Source: Glo-17 sp964637835
GTDB lineage: Bacteria > Krumholzibacteriota > Krumholzibacteriia > LZORAL124-64-63
NCBI GenBank assembly: GCA_964637835.1
Contig: CAZWYF010000003.1
Location: 62,001-126,000, forward strand
Direction of reading: 5' to 3'
DNA length: 64,000 nt
Below, in pieces: positions 44,074 to 56,200 of the stretch. The position numbers and the translations under genes were made by a program. A model generated the notes under the pieces. That model was not told the origin of the DNA, made no database searches, and saw nothing but the letters and a program-made list of their open reading frames with translations. How positions within the stretch are numbered: the first letter of the stretch is position 1; the number at the start of each line of letters is the position of its first letter.

Positions 44074-45456
44074 ATGTTCAAGAAGATCCTCGTGTGCAAC
44101 CGCGGCGAGATCGCCCTGCGCGTCATGCGGACGTGCAAGGAGCTGGGCATCGAGTGCGTGGCCGTGCATGCGGCCGCTGACCGCGAGTCGCTGCACGTCA
44201 AGTACGCCGACGAGTCGGTCTGCGTCGGCAAGGCGACCAGCGCCGAGAGCTACCTCAAGGTGTCCAACCTCATCGCCGCCGCCGAGATCACCGGTGCCGA
44301 GGCCATCCATCCCGGCTACGGCTTCCTGGCCGAGAACGCGGACTTCGCGCAGACGGTGCTGGACAATGGCTTCACCTGGATCGGTCCGCCCCCGGAGACC
44401 ATCCGGCGCATGGGCGACAAGTCGATGGCCCGCGCTACCGCCACCGAGGCGGGGGTGCCCATCGTGCCGGGCACGGGCGTCCTGGTCACCGTGGAGGACG
44501 CGCTGAAGGCCGCCGAGGAGATCGGCTATCCGGTGCTGCTGAAGGCCAGCGCCGGCGGTGGCGGCAAGGGCATGCGGCCGGCGGGCGATCCCGACGAGCT
44601 GCGCCGCGCCTACACCACCGCCCGCACCGAGGCGAAGGCGGCGTTCGGCGACGACGCCCTCTACATGGAGAAGTACCTCGCCCGGCCGCGTCACGTGGAG
44701 ATCCAGCTCCTGGCGGACGACCACGGCCACGTGATCCATCTCGGCGAGCGCGACTGCTCCGTCCAGCGGCGGCACCAGAAGCTCATCGAGGAGGCGCCGT
44801 CGCCGGCGGTGGATCCCGACCTCCGCGCGCGCATGGGCGCCGATGCGGTGAAGCTCGCCGAGGCGGTGGGCTACCGGTCGGCCGGCACGGTGGAGTTCCT
44901 GCTGGATGAGGACGGCTCGTATTTCTTCATGGAGATGAACACCCGGATCCAGGTGGAGCACCCGGTCACCGAGTTCATCACCGGGGTGGACCTGATCCGC
45001 GAGCAGATCCTGGTGGCCGCGGGCGAGCCCCTGGAGATCACCCAGGCCGACGTCACCTTCACCGGCCACGCGATCGAGTGCCGCGTCAACGCCGAGGATC
45101 CGGCGCGCGACTTCCTGGCGGTGCCGGGGCGGGTCCGCGACTTCCATGCCCCTGGTGGCCTGGGGGTGAGGGTGGATTCTCACCTTTACACCGGCTACGC
45201 CGTGCCGCCATACTACGACTCGCTGCTGGCGAAGATCATCGTGCACGGCCGCGACCGCACGGAGGCGATCGCCCGGATGGTGCGTGCCCTCGAGGAGAGC
45301 GTCTTCGAGGGTCTCCCCACGAGCATCCCCTTCCATCTGGCGGTCCTGGCTCATCCCGTGTTCAAGCAGGGGCGGGCGACCACTCGCTTCCTCGCCGAGC
45401 ACGGCGCCCCGCTGCAGGAGGCGATGCATGTCCGGGCGCAGGCGGAAGAAGCGTAG
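44074..45456 (+). CDS. accC: Biotin carboxylase subunit of acetyl-CoA carboxylase
   Basis: 460 residues, normal AccC length. FKKILVCNRGEIALRVMR at the start, IHPGYGFLAENADF, the ATP-grasp Gly-rich loop KASAGGGGKGMR (about 154-165), ERDCSVQRRHQKLIEEAPSP, and the metal/ATP residues in FFMEMNTRIQVEHPVTE (about 286-302). It carboxylates biotin on AccB using ATP and bicarbonate. The 3' end overlaps ftsK by 29 nt. It has a hairpin and a promoter-like element upstream, so it may be expressed separately from accB. Confidence 0.96.
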   Translation: MFKKILVCNRGEIALRVMRTCKELGIECVAVHAAADRESLHVKYADESVCVGKATSAESYLKVSNLIAAAEITGAEAIHPGYGFLAENADFAQTVLDNGFTWIGPPPETIRRMGDKSMARATATEAGVPIVPGTGVLVTVEDALKAAEEIGYPVLLKASAGGGGKGMRPAGDPDELRRAYTTARTEAKAAFGDDALYMEKYLARPRHVEIQLLADDHGHVIHLGERDCSVQRRHQKLIEEAPSPAVDPDLRARMGADAVKLAEAVGYRSAGTVEFLLDEDGSYFFMEMNTRIQVEHPVTEFITGVDLIREQILVAAGEPLEITQADVTFTGHAIECRVNAEDPARDFLAVPGRVRDFHAPGGLGVRVDSHLYTGYAVPPYYDSLLAKIIVHGRDRTEAIARMVRALEESVFEGLPTSIPFHLAVLAHPVFKQGRATTRFLAEHGAPLQEAMHVRAQAEEA

Positions 45457-47833
45457 TTCCCAGGATCCCTGGTGGCAGGCCCCCTGGCTGGCCGGCCTGG
45501 TCCTGGTGGTGCTGGCCGTCTATCTGGGACTGTCGCTCACCGGTCCGGCGGTGCCATGGTGGCGGGCCCTCGCCGGCGAGCCCCTGGCCGGCCCGCTCGA
45601 CCTCGCCAATCCCGGCGGTCCGGTGGGGTCGGTGCTGGCCTTCACCCTGCGCCTGCTCCTGGGCGCGGCCTGGGCCTGGGTGGCGCCGGTCATCCTGCTC
45701 CTCGTGGGACTCGGCGCGCTCGCCGGTCGTGCGGCCCAGCTCCGGCCCCTCATCCTGCGCGCCGTGCCGCTCTGGCTCGCCTCGGTGGCGTGGTTCGGCC
45801 AGCCTGGCTGGCCGTGGGGCGATCCGGTGAGCGCCCGGTGGGCTGGCGCCGTGGGCGTCTACCTCGCCCGGGGCTTCCACGCCCTGGTGGGCCTCTGGGG
45901 CGGCCGCCTCTTCCTCGGCCTCATCCTGCTGGTGGTCCTCGGCCTGGTCCTGCGGCCGTGGCTCGGCCCGGTGGCCAGGCTGGCCGGGCCGGTGGCCCGC
46001 GGGCTCGCGTGGCCGCTCCGCAGGCTGGTCGGCGGGCTGGTGGACGGTGGACGCGCCGTCGGCCGGGGCCTGGTGGGCGCCGCGCGGGGGCTGGATCGAC
46101 GGCGGCGCGCACGGCGGCAGCCCGACGCGCGACGCCGACGACCGGACAGCGCGACCGCGGCCGACTCGCCACCGGATCCCGCGGCCGACGCGGAGCCGAT
46201 CCCGCCGCGCGAGCGACGGGTGCACTGGCCAGAGGATCCCGACGGCGAGGCCGGTCCGGCCGATGACGGGGACGCCGCGCCAGAGGCCGTGGTTCCCGGG
46301 CCGCCAGGAATCGACGCGGAGAACGACCTCTACGACGTCCATCCCGCACCGGCCCCCACCGGGCCGGTGGAATTGCCGTCGCTGGAGCTGCTGGCCGAGC
46401 CGCCCCTGGAGGCGCCCGAGCTGAGCGCCCAGGAACTGGACGCCGCCGCCGACCAGCTCGAGGCCACGCTCAAGTCGTTCGGCGTCACCGGCGAGGTCAA
46501 GGACGTCCGCCCCGGTCCCGTGGTCACCACCTACGAGTACCAGCCCGGTCCCGGCATCCGGGTCAACCAGATCGTCCAGCGCAGCAGCGATCTCGCCCTG
46601 GCCATGCGCGCGCGCAGCCTGCGCATGGAGGCGCCCATTCCCGGCAAGGCCGCCGTGGGCATCGAGATCCCCAACCAGCACGCCCAGCTGGTGAGCCTGC
46701 GGGAGGTGCTGCAGCTGGAGCGCGGCAAGCCCCGGATGCCCCTGACGGTCTGCCTGGGCAAGGACGTCGTCGGCCAGCCCGTGTCCATCGACCTCGCCGC
46801 CCAGCCCCACCTGCTGGTGGCCGGGTCGACGGGCAGCGGCAAGTCGGTGTGCCTGAACGCCATGATCACCAACCTGCTGCTGAACAACGACCCCGCCCGG
46901 CTCCGCCTGCTGCTCATCGATCCCAAGATGCTCGAGCTGAACGTCTACAACGGCGTCCCGCACCTGCTGCTGCCGGTGGTCACCGACCCCAAGGAGGCCC
47001 TGCGCGCCATGAACTGGATGGTCGCGCAGATGGATCAGCGCTACCGGCAACTGTCGAAGCACTCGGTGCGCAACATCGAGCAGTACAACGACAAGGTCGC
47101 CCGCGGCGAGATCCTCGGCCCCGACGGCGAGCCCGTCGACGAGCCCATGCCCTACTACGTGACCATCGTGGACGAGCTCGCCGACCTCATGGTCCAGCTC
47201 GGCCAGGACTTCGAGATCCCCGTCACCCGCCTGGCGCAGAAGGCGCGGGCGGTGGGCCTGCACCTGGTGCTGGCCACCCAGCGGCCGTCGGTGGACGTGC
47301 TCACGGGCGTGATCAAGGCCAACATCCCCTGCCGCATCGCCTTCCGCGTGATCCAGCGCAACGACTCGCGCACCATCCTGGATCAGAACGGCGCCGAGCA
47401 GCTCCTCGGCCGCGGCGACATGCTCTACCTCATGCCGGGCCGCGCCCAGCCGGTGCGCGTGCACGGCGCCTTCGTGGACGTGGCCGAGTGCGAGGCGGTG
47501 GCCAGCCACTGGAACCAGTACGCGGAGACCACCGAGGAGATCAGCCTCCACGCCGGCCCCGAGGGCGGCCTCGGGATCCACACCGGCGAGGACGACCTCT
47601 TCGCGGACGCCGTCCGGGTGGTGGTCAGCCACCAGAGCGGCTCCACCAGCCTGCTCCAGCGGCGGCTGCGCATCGGCTATACCCGTGCCGGCCGGCTCAT
47701 GGACATGATGGAGGAGGCGGGCATCGTCGGCCCCTTCACCGGCAGCAAGGCGCGCGACGTGCTGGTCAAACCCGCCGATCTGCCCGAACTTTTCGACGGC
47801 GAGCCGCCCACCGGAGACGAGGCCGCCGACTGA
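45428..47833 (+). CDS. ftsK: DNA translocase FtsK/SpoIIIE
   Basis: 801 residues. ATG at 45428 has AGGAGG (45417-45422) upstream. About four N-terminal transmembrane helices (to about residue 200) are followed by a Pro/Ala/Asp-rich linker (200-330). The motor has ELDAAADQLEATLKSFGV, VARPGP-like VRPGPVVTTYEYQPGPGI, Walker A GSTGSGKS (466-473) and YYVTIVDELADLM (Walker B). A C-terminal gamma winged helix (SHQSGSTSLLQRRLRIGYTRAGRLMDMMEEAGIVG) recognises chromosome-orienting sequences. It clears DNA from the closing septum. Confidence 0.96.
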   Translation: MSGRRRKKRSSQDPWWQAPWLAGLVLVVLAVYLGLSLTGPAVPWWRALAGEPLAGPLDLANPGGPVGSVLAFTLRLLLGAAWAWVAPVILLLVGLGALAGRAAQLRPLILRAVPLWLASVAWFGQPGWPWGDPVSARWAGAVGVYLARGFHALVGLWGGRLFLGLILLVVLGLVLRPWLGPVARLAGPVARGLAWPLRRLVGGLVDGGRAVGRGLVGAARGLDRRRRARRQPDARRRRPDSATAADSPPDPAADAEPIPPRERRVHWPEDPDGEAGPADDGDAAPEAVVPGPPGIDAENDLYDVHPAPAPTGPVELPSLELLAEPPLEAPELSAQELDAAADQLEATLKSFGVTGEVKDVRPGPVVTTYEYQPGPGIRVNQIVQRSSDLALAMRARSLRMEAPIPGKAAVGIEIPNQHAQLVSLREVLQLERGKPRMPLTVCLGKDVVGQPVSIDLAAQPHLLVAGSTGSGKSVCLNAMITNLLLNNDPARLRLLLIDPKMLELNVYNGVPHLLLPVVTDPKEALRAMNWMVAQMDQRYRQLSKHSVRNIEQYNDKVARGEILGPDGEPVDEPMPYYVTIVDELADLMVQLGQDFEIPVTRLAQKARAVGLHLVLATQRPSVDVLTGVIKANIPCRIAFRVIQRNDSRTILDQNGAEQLLGRGDMLYLMPGRAQPVRVHGAFVDVAECEAVASHWNQYAETTEEISLHAGPEGGLGIHTGEDDLFADAVRVVVSHQSGSTSLLQRRLRIGYTRAGRLMDMMEEAGIVGPFTGSKARDVLVKPADLPELFDGEPPTGDEAAD

Positions 47834-47853
47834 TCCCCGACCCGAGGTGGACC

Positions 47854-49308
47854 ATGGACCGACCCGTGCGGCGGGTGTATTGCCACACCCTCGGCTGCGA
47901 CAAGAACCTGGTGGACTCCGAGGCGCTGCTCGGCCGCTTCGCCGCCGGCGGCGTGGTGGCCGTCCGCGATCCCGAGCAGGCCGACATCTGGGTGCTCAAT
48001 ACCTGCGGCTTCATCGCGGCCGCGCGCGCCGACAGCTTCGACGCCATCGGCGCCTTCGCCGCGGCGAAGGGCGAGCGCACCCTGGTGGTCACCGGCTGCC
48101 TGGCCCAGGAGCAGGGCGCGGCCATCGCCGAGCGCTACCCCGAGGTGGACGTGGTGGGCGGCGTGGGCGAGTTCGAGCGCGTGGTCTCGGCGGCGCTGGC
48201 CGGTTTCGCCGACTGGCTCGCGGTGCCGGCCGTGCAGGCGCGCTACGAGGGGCTGGTCAGGCGGCCGCTGCTGACGCCGCCGCACGTGGCGTTCGTCAAG
48301 CTGGGCGAGGGCTGCAACCAGAAGTGCACCTTCTGCCGCATCCCGCTGATCCGCGGCACCCTGCGCAGCCGGCCGGTGGCCGAGATCGTCGACGACGTCC
48401 GCACCCTGGTGGCCGGCGGCGTGGGCGAGGTCCAGCTCGTGAGCCAGAACACCAGCGACTACGGCCGCGGCACCGGTGAGGATCTGGAGGGGTTGCTCGG
48501 GGAACTGTCGTCCCTGGAGGGGCTGCGGCGGATCCGGCTGCTCTACCTGTACGCGGGGCTCTTCCCGGCGCAACGCGCGCTACGGATCCTGGAGCTGCCG
48601 CGGGTGGCGCCATACCTGGACCTGCCGGTACAGCACGCGTCGCCGCGGATCCTCCGCGCCATGAGGCGTCCGGGCGATCCGCAGAAGGCGGCGGCCTTCT
48701 TCCGCGAGCTGCGGCGGGAGCGACCGGACGTGGTGCTGCGCTCCACGGCGCTGCTCGGCTTCCCGGGCGAGGAAGAGGAGGACGTGGAGCAGCTCCTCGA
48801 TTTCCTCGCCGAGGTGGAGTTCGATCATCTCGGGACGTATCGTTACTCGCCCGAGCACGGCACGCCGGCCGCGGAGATGGACCAGCGACCGGATCCCGAG
48901 GAGGTGGCCGACCGCGAGGCGCGGGTCCTGGATCTGCAGACCGAGATCTCGGGCCGGCGCATGGCCGACCGGCTGGGCGAGAGCCACGAGGTGGTGATCG
49001 ACGAGATCCTCGACCCTGGCGATCCGGATCAGGCCGCCCGCGGGGCGGAGCTGGCCGAGGCCCTGGCGGCCGGCCGCTGGCGCGAGCCGGCCGACCGCCA
49101 GCGGGCCGGGGCGCACCGGGCCGCCGGCGGGACGCTGGCCCTTGGCCGCAGCGTGCATTTCGGGTACGATCTGGACGGCATGGTGGTCCTGCCGGTGGCC
49201 GGCCTGCAGGCCGGCCAGTGGCTCGACGCCACCTTCACCGGCGCCACGCCCTGGGACGTGTGGGCCGAACCGGCGCCACCGCAGCCTGCGGGAGGGACAA
49301 CGGCATGA
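47854..49308 (+). CDS. rimO: Ribosomal protein S12 methylthiotransferase RimO
   Basis: 484 residues. The N-terminal MTTase domain has Cys15 in HTLGCDKN, NTCGFI and TGCLAQE, the ligands of the auxiliary cluster. The radical-SAM cluster Cys154, Cys158 and Cys161 lie in GCNQKCTFC. The GCDKN loop and LPVQHASPRILRAMRRPG favour RimO over MiaB. The C-terminal TRAM domain is interrupted by about 35 residues of Ala/Arg-rich insert (around 395-430), making the protein longer than the usual 440. It adds a methylthio group to Asp of S12. Its stop overlaps the next ATG. Confidence 0.93.
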   Translation: MDRPVRRVYCHTLGCDKNLVDSEALLGRFAAGGVVAVRDPEQADIWVLNTCGFIAAARADSFDAIGAFAAAKGERTLVVTGCLAQEQGAAIAERYPEVDVVGGVGEFERVVSAALAGFADWLAVPAVQARYEGLVRRPLLTPPHVAFVKLGEGCNQKCTFCRIPLIRGTLRSRPVAEIVDDVRTLVAGGVGEVQLVSQNTSDYGRGTGEDLEGLLGELSSLEGLRRIRLLYLYAGLFPAQRALRILELPRVAPYLDLPVQHASPRILRAMRRPGDPQKAAAFFRELRRERPDVVLRSTALLGFPGEEEEDVEQLLDFLAEVEFDHLGTYRYSPEHGTPAAEMDQRPDPEEVADREARVLDLQTEISGRRMADRLGESHEVVIDEILDPGDPDQAARGAELAEALAAGRWREPADRQRAGAHRAAGGTLALGRSVHFGYDLDGMVVLPVAGLQAGQWLDATFTGATPWDVWAEPAPPQPAGGTTA

Positions 49309-50021
49309 GCATCCCGGGAATCCGTCGAGCGGTGGCCCTGTGCGGACTGGTCGGCCTGACCACCGGCGGGGCGCTGGCCGCGCCAGCCGACGCGGACACC
49401 GCCACCACCGTGGACGGCCTGCCCGCCGCACCGGCGGTGGTGTTCGCCCGTGGCGAGGCGGACACCCTGCGTTCGAACCTCCAGGTGGCCGAGGCCCTGG
49501 TGGGGTCGGCCCTCGAGACCGCGCTGGCCAGGCTGCCGGCGCCCCCGGCGGCGGTGGTCCTGGTACCGGCCTCGACCGAGGCGGCCGCCGAGCTGGTCAC
49601 GCGGGTGGCCACCAGGCATCTGCTGGACCGTGGCTACGAGGTGTACGTGGACGACCGGCCCGCGGGAACCGAACTCCCCGTCCACGAGTTCCGGTACCGC
49701 GTGGACGAACTCGCGCTCACCTATCCCGACACCGGCCGCCGGCTGGGCCTCTGGAAGACCTGGATCGCGCGCGATCTGGGCCTGGTGCTCCAGGCGACCC
49801 TGGTGGATGCCGGCGATGGGCAGGTGGTCAGCAGTCGCCGGGTGGTGCGCAGCTTCCAGGACCGGATCCCGGACGAGCACCTCGCCGCGGTGGAGAGCCG
49901 CGCCTATCCGTTCACCACGGCCAGTCCGCAGGAGAGCGGCCTGGCGCGCCAGCTCGAGGAGATCGTGGTGCTCGGCACCCTCGTGGGGCTGGTGGCCATC
50001 TACTTCGCCAACACCGAATGA
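49305..50021 (+). CDS. Exported, C-terminally anchored protein of unknown function
   Basis: 238 residues. A signal peptide (about 1-25: RRAVALCGLVGLTTGGALA) leads to a soluble domain with helix-rich start (SNLQVAEALVGSALETALARL), strand PAAVVLVPAS and segments YEVYVDDRPAGTELPVHEFRY and VLQATLVDAGDGQVVSSRRVVRSF. A final transmembrane helix (EIVVLGTLVGLVAIYFA) ends the protein. The fold resembles periplasmic LPS/lipoprotein-assembly helper domains, but I cannot name it. It overlaps rimO by ATGA and is followed by bamD, so an outer-membrane biogenesis role is plausible. Confidence 0.65.
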   Translation: MSIPGIRRAVALCGLVGLTTGGALAAPADADTATTVDGLPAAPAVVFARGEADTLRSNLQVAEALVGSALETALARLPAPPAAVVLVPASTEAAAELVTRVATRHLLDRGYEVYVDDRPAGTELPVHEFRYRVDELALTYPDTGRRLGLWKTWIARDLGLVLQATLVDAGDGQVVSSRRVVRSFQDRIPDEHLAAVESRAYPFTTASPQESGLARQLEEIVVLGTLVGLVAIYFANTE

Positions 50022-50053
50022 CCCCGGCGCCGACGCGCCGGTGGGAGGATCCA

Positions 50054-50836
50054 TTGACACCCACGCCTGGAACGCGCGGCCCCCTGGTGGCCGCCTGGCT
50101 GTTCTGCCTCGCCGGTCTGGTCCTGCTGGCCGCCGGTTGCGGGACCAGCAATCCCCACGCGCTCGGCAGCTTCGAGCGCGGACAGTTCTGGCTCGAGCAG
50201 GAGAAGTACCAGGAGGCCGCCGATGCCTTCGAGGTCTTCGTGCGTCAGAATCCCACGGACAGCCTGGCCGCCCGGGCCCAGTTCGCCAAGGCCCGCGCCT
50301 ACATGGCGGTGGGCGAGTATCCCCTGGCGGCGGTGGAGTTCCAGATCCTCACGCAGGACTACCCCACCAGCGAGCTGGTGGAGGCGGCCCGCTTCCACGA
50401 GGGCGAGTGCTACTACTTCCGGGTGGGCCGTATCGAGCGGGACGTGACGCCAGCCTACGAGGCGCGCCTGCACTGGCTGGATTTCGCGCGCGCCTATCCC
50501 ACCAGCGAGTACATGCCCCAGGTGCGCGACTACATGCAGGAGATCGCCGATCTCCTGGTGCGCAAGCGGCTACGCCAGGCCCAGGTCTACCGCCAGCTGG
50601 GCCGCTGGGACGCCGTGGCCCTCGCCCTCGACCGGATCCTGGAGGAGGAGCCCACCAGCCAGCTCATCGATCGCGTCCTCTGGGAGCGGGCGCAGGTGGC
50701 CGAGCGGCTGCACGATCCCGACGTTGCGGCGGAGATGTACCGACGCCTGATCGCCGAGTATCCCGACAGCGGGCGACGCGACGACGCCCGCGAGCGCCTG
50801 GCGGACCTGCCCGCCGACGCCACCGCCGGCTCATGA
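50054..50836 (+). CDS. bamD: Outer-membrane assembly lipoprotein BamD
   Basis: About 260 residues. A hydrophobic signal ends at LLAAGC, the lipidation Cys. TPR-type repeats follow: FERGQFWLEQEKYQEAADAFEVF, ARAQFAKARAYMAVGEYPLAAVEF, DYPTSELVEAARFHEGECYY and ALALDRILEEEPTSQLIDRVL. This matches BamD/YfiO, part of the BAM complex that inserts outer-membrane beta-barrels. I chose TTG at 50054 because GGGAGGAT is just upstream and the n-region is then short. ATG at 50018, overlapping the previous stop as ATGA, is a real alternative that adds 12 residues. Confidence 0.88.
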   Translation: MTPTPGTRGPLVAAWLFCLAGLVLLAAGCGTSNPHALGSFERGQFWLEQEKYQEAADAFEVFVRQNPTDSLAARAQFAKARAYMAVGEYPLAAVEFQILTQDYPTSELVEAARFHEGECYYFRVGRIERDVTPAYEARLHWLDFARAYPTSEYMPQVRDYMQEIADLLVRKRLRQAQVYRQLGRWDAVALALDRILEEEPTSQLIDRVLWERAQVAERLHDPDVAAEMYRRLIAEYPDSGRRDDARERLADLPADATAGS

Positions 50837-51497
50837 ACCGCGCCCTGTACGGGGGCAGCTTCGATCCCATCCACGCCGGACACGTGGCCCTGATCACCAT
50901 GCTGCGCGAGCGCGACCTGGCCGACGTGGTCCACGTGGTGCCGGCCTGGCGCTCGCCGCACAAGGCGCGCCGGCGGTCCGGCGCGCCCCCGGCCGCCCGG
51001 CTGGACCTGGTCCGTCGGGCCTGCGAACCGCTTCCGGAGGTGGTGGTGGACCCGCGGGAGATCGATCGCGGCGGCACCAGCTTCACGGTCGAGACCCTCG
51101 CCGGCCTGGCGGCCGAGTATCCGGAGGATCGCTGGCGTCTGGTCATCGGCGGCGATGCCGCGGCGGATTTCCCGCGGTGGCGGGCCCCGGAGAAGCTGCT
51201 GGAGATGGCCGAGCTGGTGGTCGTCGCCAGGGGCGAGGTGTCGCTGCCACCGCTCCTGCAGGGGCGCGCCCTGGTGGTCGGAGACTTCGCTCACCCGGCC
51301 AGCGGCACGGCCATCCGTGCCGACCTGGCCGCCGGCGTGTTGCCGGGGCCGGACCGGTTGCCGCCCGCGGTGGCCACGCGCATCCTGGAGCACGGGCTGT
51401 ACGGCTGGCCGGGCCGACCGGCGGCCGGTCCGCCCGCCGCGTCGACCGGTCCCGCTTCCCACCGGGATCGCGGCCCCACGAACCCGGAGGAGACCCC

Positions 51498-51501
<4 letters not shown>
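50833..51501 (+). CDS. nadD: Nicotinate-nucleotide adenylyltransferase
   Basis: 222 residues. ALYGGSFDPIHAGHVAL is the nucleotidyltransferase T/HxGH motif at the start. WRSPHKARRRSGAPPAARLDL, YPEDRWRLVIGGDAAADFPRW and SGTAIRADLAAG (the ISSTxIR-like end motif) follow. It makes nicotinate adenine dinucleotide in NAD synthesis. The last 35 residues are a Pro/Ser-rich extension. It overlaps bamD upstream (ATGA) and polA downstream (GTGA). Confidence 0.93.
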
Positions 51502-54358
<2,857 letters not shown>

Positions 54359-54362
<4 letters not shown>

Positions 54363-54991
54363 CCCGGCCGGCGCGCTCGTCGCCGGTGCCGCGCCTGGCG
54401 GTCACCGGGCCCACCGCTGCGGGCAAGAGCCGCTTCTGCGACCGTCTCGCCGAGCGTGGTGCCGAGGTGCTCGACGCCGACCGCATCGCCCATGGCGTTC
54501 TGGACGCGCCCGCCGTGCAGCCGGCGGTGCTGGCGGCCTTCGGCGAGGATATCCTGGGCCCCGACGGCCGGATCGATCGCGGGGTGCTCGGGCCGCGCGT
54601 TTTCGCCGATCCGGCCCGGCGCGCGGAGCTCGACCGGATCGTCCATCCGCCCCTGGCGGCGGCATGCTCGGCGCTCCTGGATGCCGCCGCGGCCATGGGG
54701 CCGCCGCTGGTGGTGCTGGAGGCCGCCGTGTATTTTCGCTTGCCCGGACCGCCGCCGGTGGATATCACTGTGACGGTCACGGCGCCCCTGGAGGCGCGGC
54801 AGGCCCGGCTGGTGAGCGCCGGCCTCGACCCCGCCCGCGCGCAGGCGCGCCTGGCCGCGCAGGCTCACCTCGAGCCGCTCTGGCGACGCGCCGATCGCAT
54901 CATCGAGAACCGCGGCACCGAGGCCGAGCTCATCGCGGCGGCCGACCACCTCTGGCGCGAGCTCGTCGCGCCCGCTTCCCCGGAGGGATGA
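54359..54991 (+). CDS. coaE: Dephospho-CoA kinase
   Basis: 210 residues. The P-loop is GPTAAGKS (17-24). EVLDADRIAHGVLD holds the DxD substrate motif. RVFADPARRAELDRIVHPPL and PLVVLEAAVYFR are further family motifs. The lid and end (ARLVSAGLDPARAQARLAAQ, RADRIIENRGT) are typical. It completes coenzyme A by phosphorylating dephospho-CoA. The ATG lies in the polA stop. GGGAGGCG is the ribosome-binding site. The prfB start is 3 nt after its stop. Confidence 0.94.
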
Positions 54992-54994
54992 GAG

Positions 54995-56117
54995 ATGAAG
55001 GAAACGCTGGAAACGCTCGAGGCGCAGCGCCTGCGCCTGGCCGAGCTCAAGGAGGGTCTTTGACTATCCCTCCCTGCGGACGGAACTCGACCAGCTGGAG
55101 AAGGCCCAGTCCGAACCCGACTTCTGGTCCGACCAGGAGGCCGCCGGGCGGGTGGTGCGCCGCGTCCGGCAACTGAAATCCTGGACCGACCCGGTGGAGG
55201 AGGCCGAGGCCAAGGCCGAGGAGCTGGGCCTGCTGGCCGAGCTGGCCACCGAGGAGGACGACGCCGAGACCGCGGCCGAGGTGACCGCCGGCACCGCCCA
55301 CCTGGGCAAGCTCATCGAGCGCCTGGACTTCCAGTTCCTGCTCAACGGGCCCGAGGACGGCCGTGGCGCCATCCTGGAGATCCATCCCGGGGCCGGCGGC
55401 GTCGATGCCCAGGACTGGGCGGAGATGCTCCTGCGCATGTACACGCGCTACCTCGAACGGCACGGCATGAAGTTCACCACGCTGGACCTGCAGCCTGGCG
55501 AGGAGGCGGGGCTGAAGAGCGTCACCCTGGAGATCGAGCACCCCTTCGCCTACGGCTACCTCAAGAGCGAGAACGGCGTGCACCGCCTGGTGCGCATCTC
55601 GCCGTTCGATGCCCAGAGCCGCCGCCACACGGCCTTCGCCAGCGTGTTCGTCTTCCCGCTGGTCGACGACGACGTCGAGGTGGAGATCAACCCCACCGAC
55701 CTGCGCGTGGACACCTACCGCGCCCAGGGCGCCGGCGGCCAGCACGTCAACAAGACCGACAGCGCCGTGCGCATCACCCACGAGCCCACGGGTCTGGTGG
55801 TGCAGTCCCAGCAGGAGCGTAGCCAGCACCGCAACCGGGAGATGGCCATGACCATGCTGCGCACCAAGCTGTACATGCGTGCGCTGGAGGAGAAGATGCA
55901 GGAGCGCCAGGCCGCCGAGGACGCCAAGCTGGAGATCGCCTGGGGCAGCCAGATCCGCAACTACGTGCTGCAGCCCTATACCAAGGTCAAGGACGTCCGC
56001 ACCGACCACGAGACCGGCAACGTCCAGGGCGTGCTCGACGGCGACCTCGACGGGTTCATCGACGCCTACCTGCGCCACCGGAGCGCGGAGGTCGCACGCG
56101 AGCACACGCGGGACTAG
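54995..56117 (+). CDS. prfB: Peptide chain release factor 2 with +1 programmed frameshift
   Basis: Translation starts at 54995 and reads 22 codons to CTT, then meets in-frame TGA at 55061-55063. The site is the classical RF2 one: AGGAGGGT (55050-55057), CTT, TGA, C. Slipping +1 makes GAC the next codon, and the frame stays open to 56117, giving 373 residues in all. The second part has SPF (202-204, the stop-codon-reading tripeptide of RF2) and GGQ (247-249). Low RF2 should favour frameshifting, giving autoregulation. It ends 83 nt before lysS. Confidence 0.97.
55050..55064 (+). promoter_or_regulatory. RF2 +1 frameshift site
   Basis: The internal Shine-Dalgarno-like AGGAGGGT overlaps the slippery CTT TGA C. 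It promotes +1 slippage of the ribosome when TGA is decoded slowly. Confidence 0.93.
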
Positions 56118-56200
56118 CGAGCCGGCGCCGCGCGCCGCCGCAACCAGCCAGCCGCGCCGTGGCCGCCACGCCGCGCGCCAGCGAGGAAGGGGATGCCACG

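Noticed and set aside
55152..56117. prfB as a truncated gene or pseudogene starting downstream
   Set aside because: The 5' part with the RF2 frameshift signal and start codon is intact upstream, so the gene is complete.
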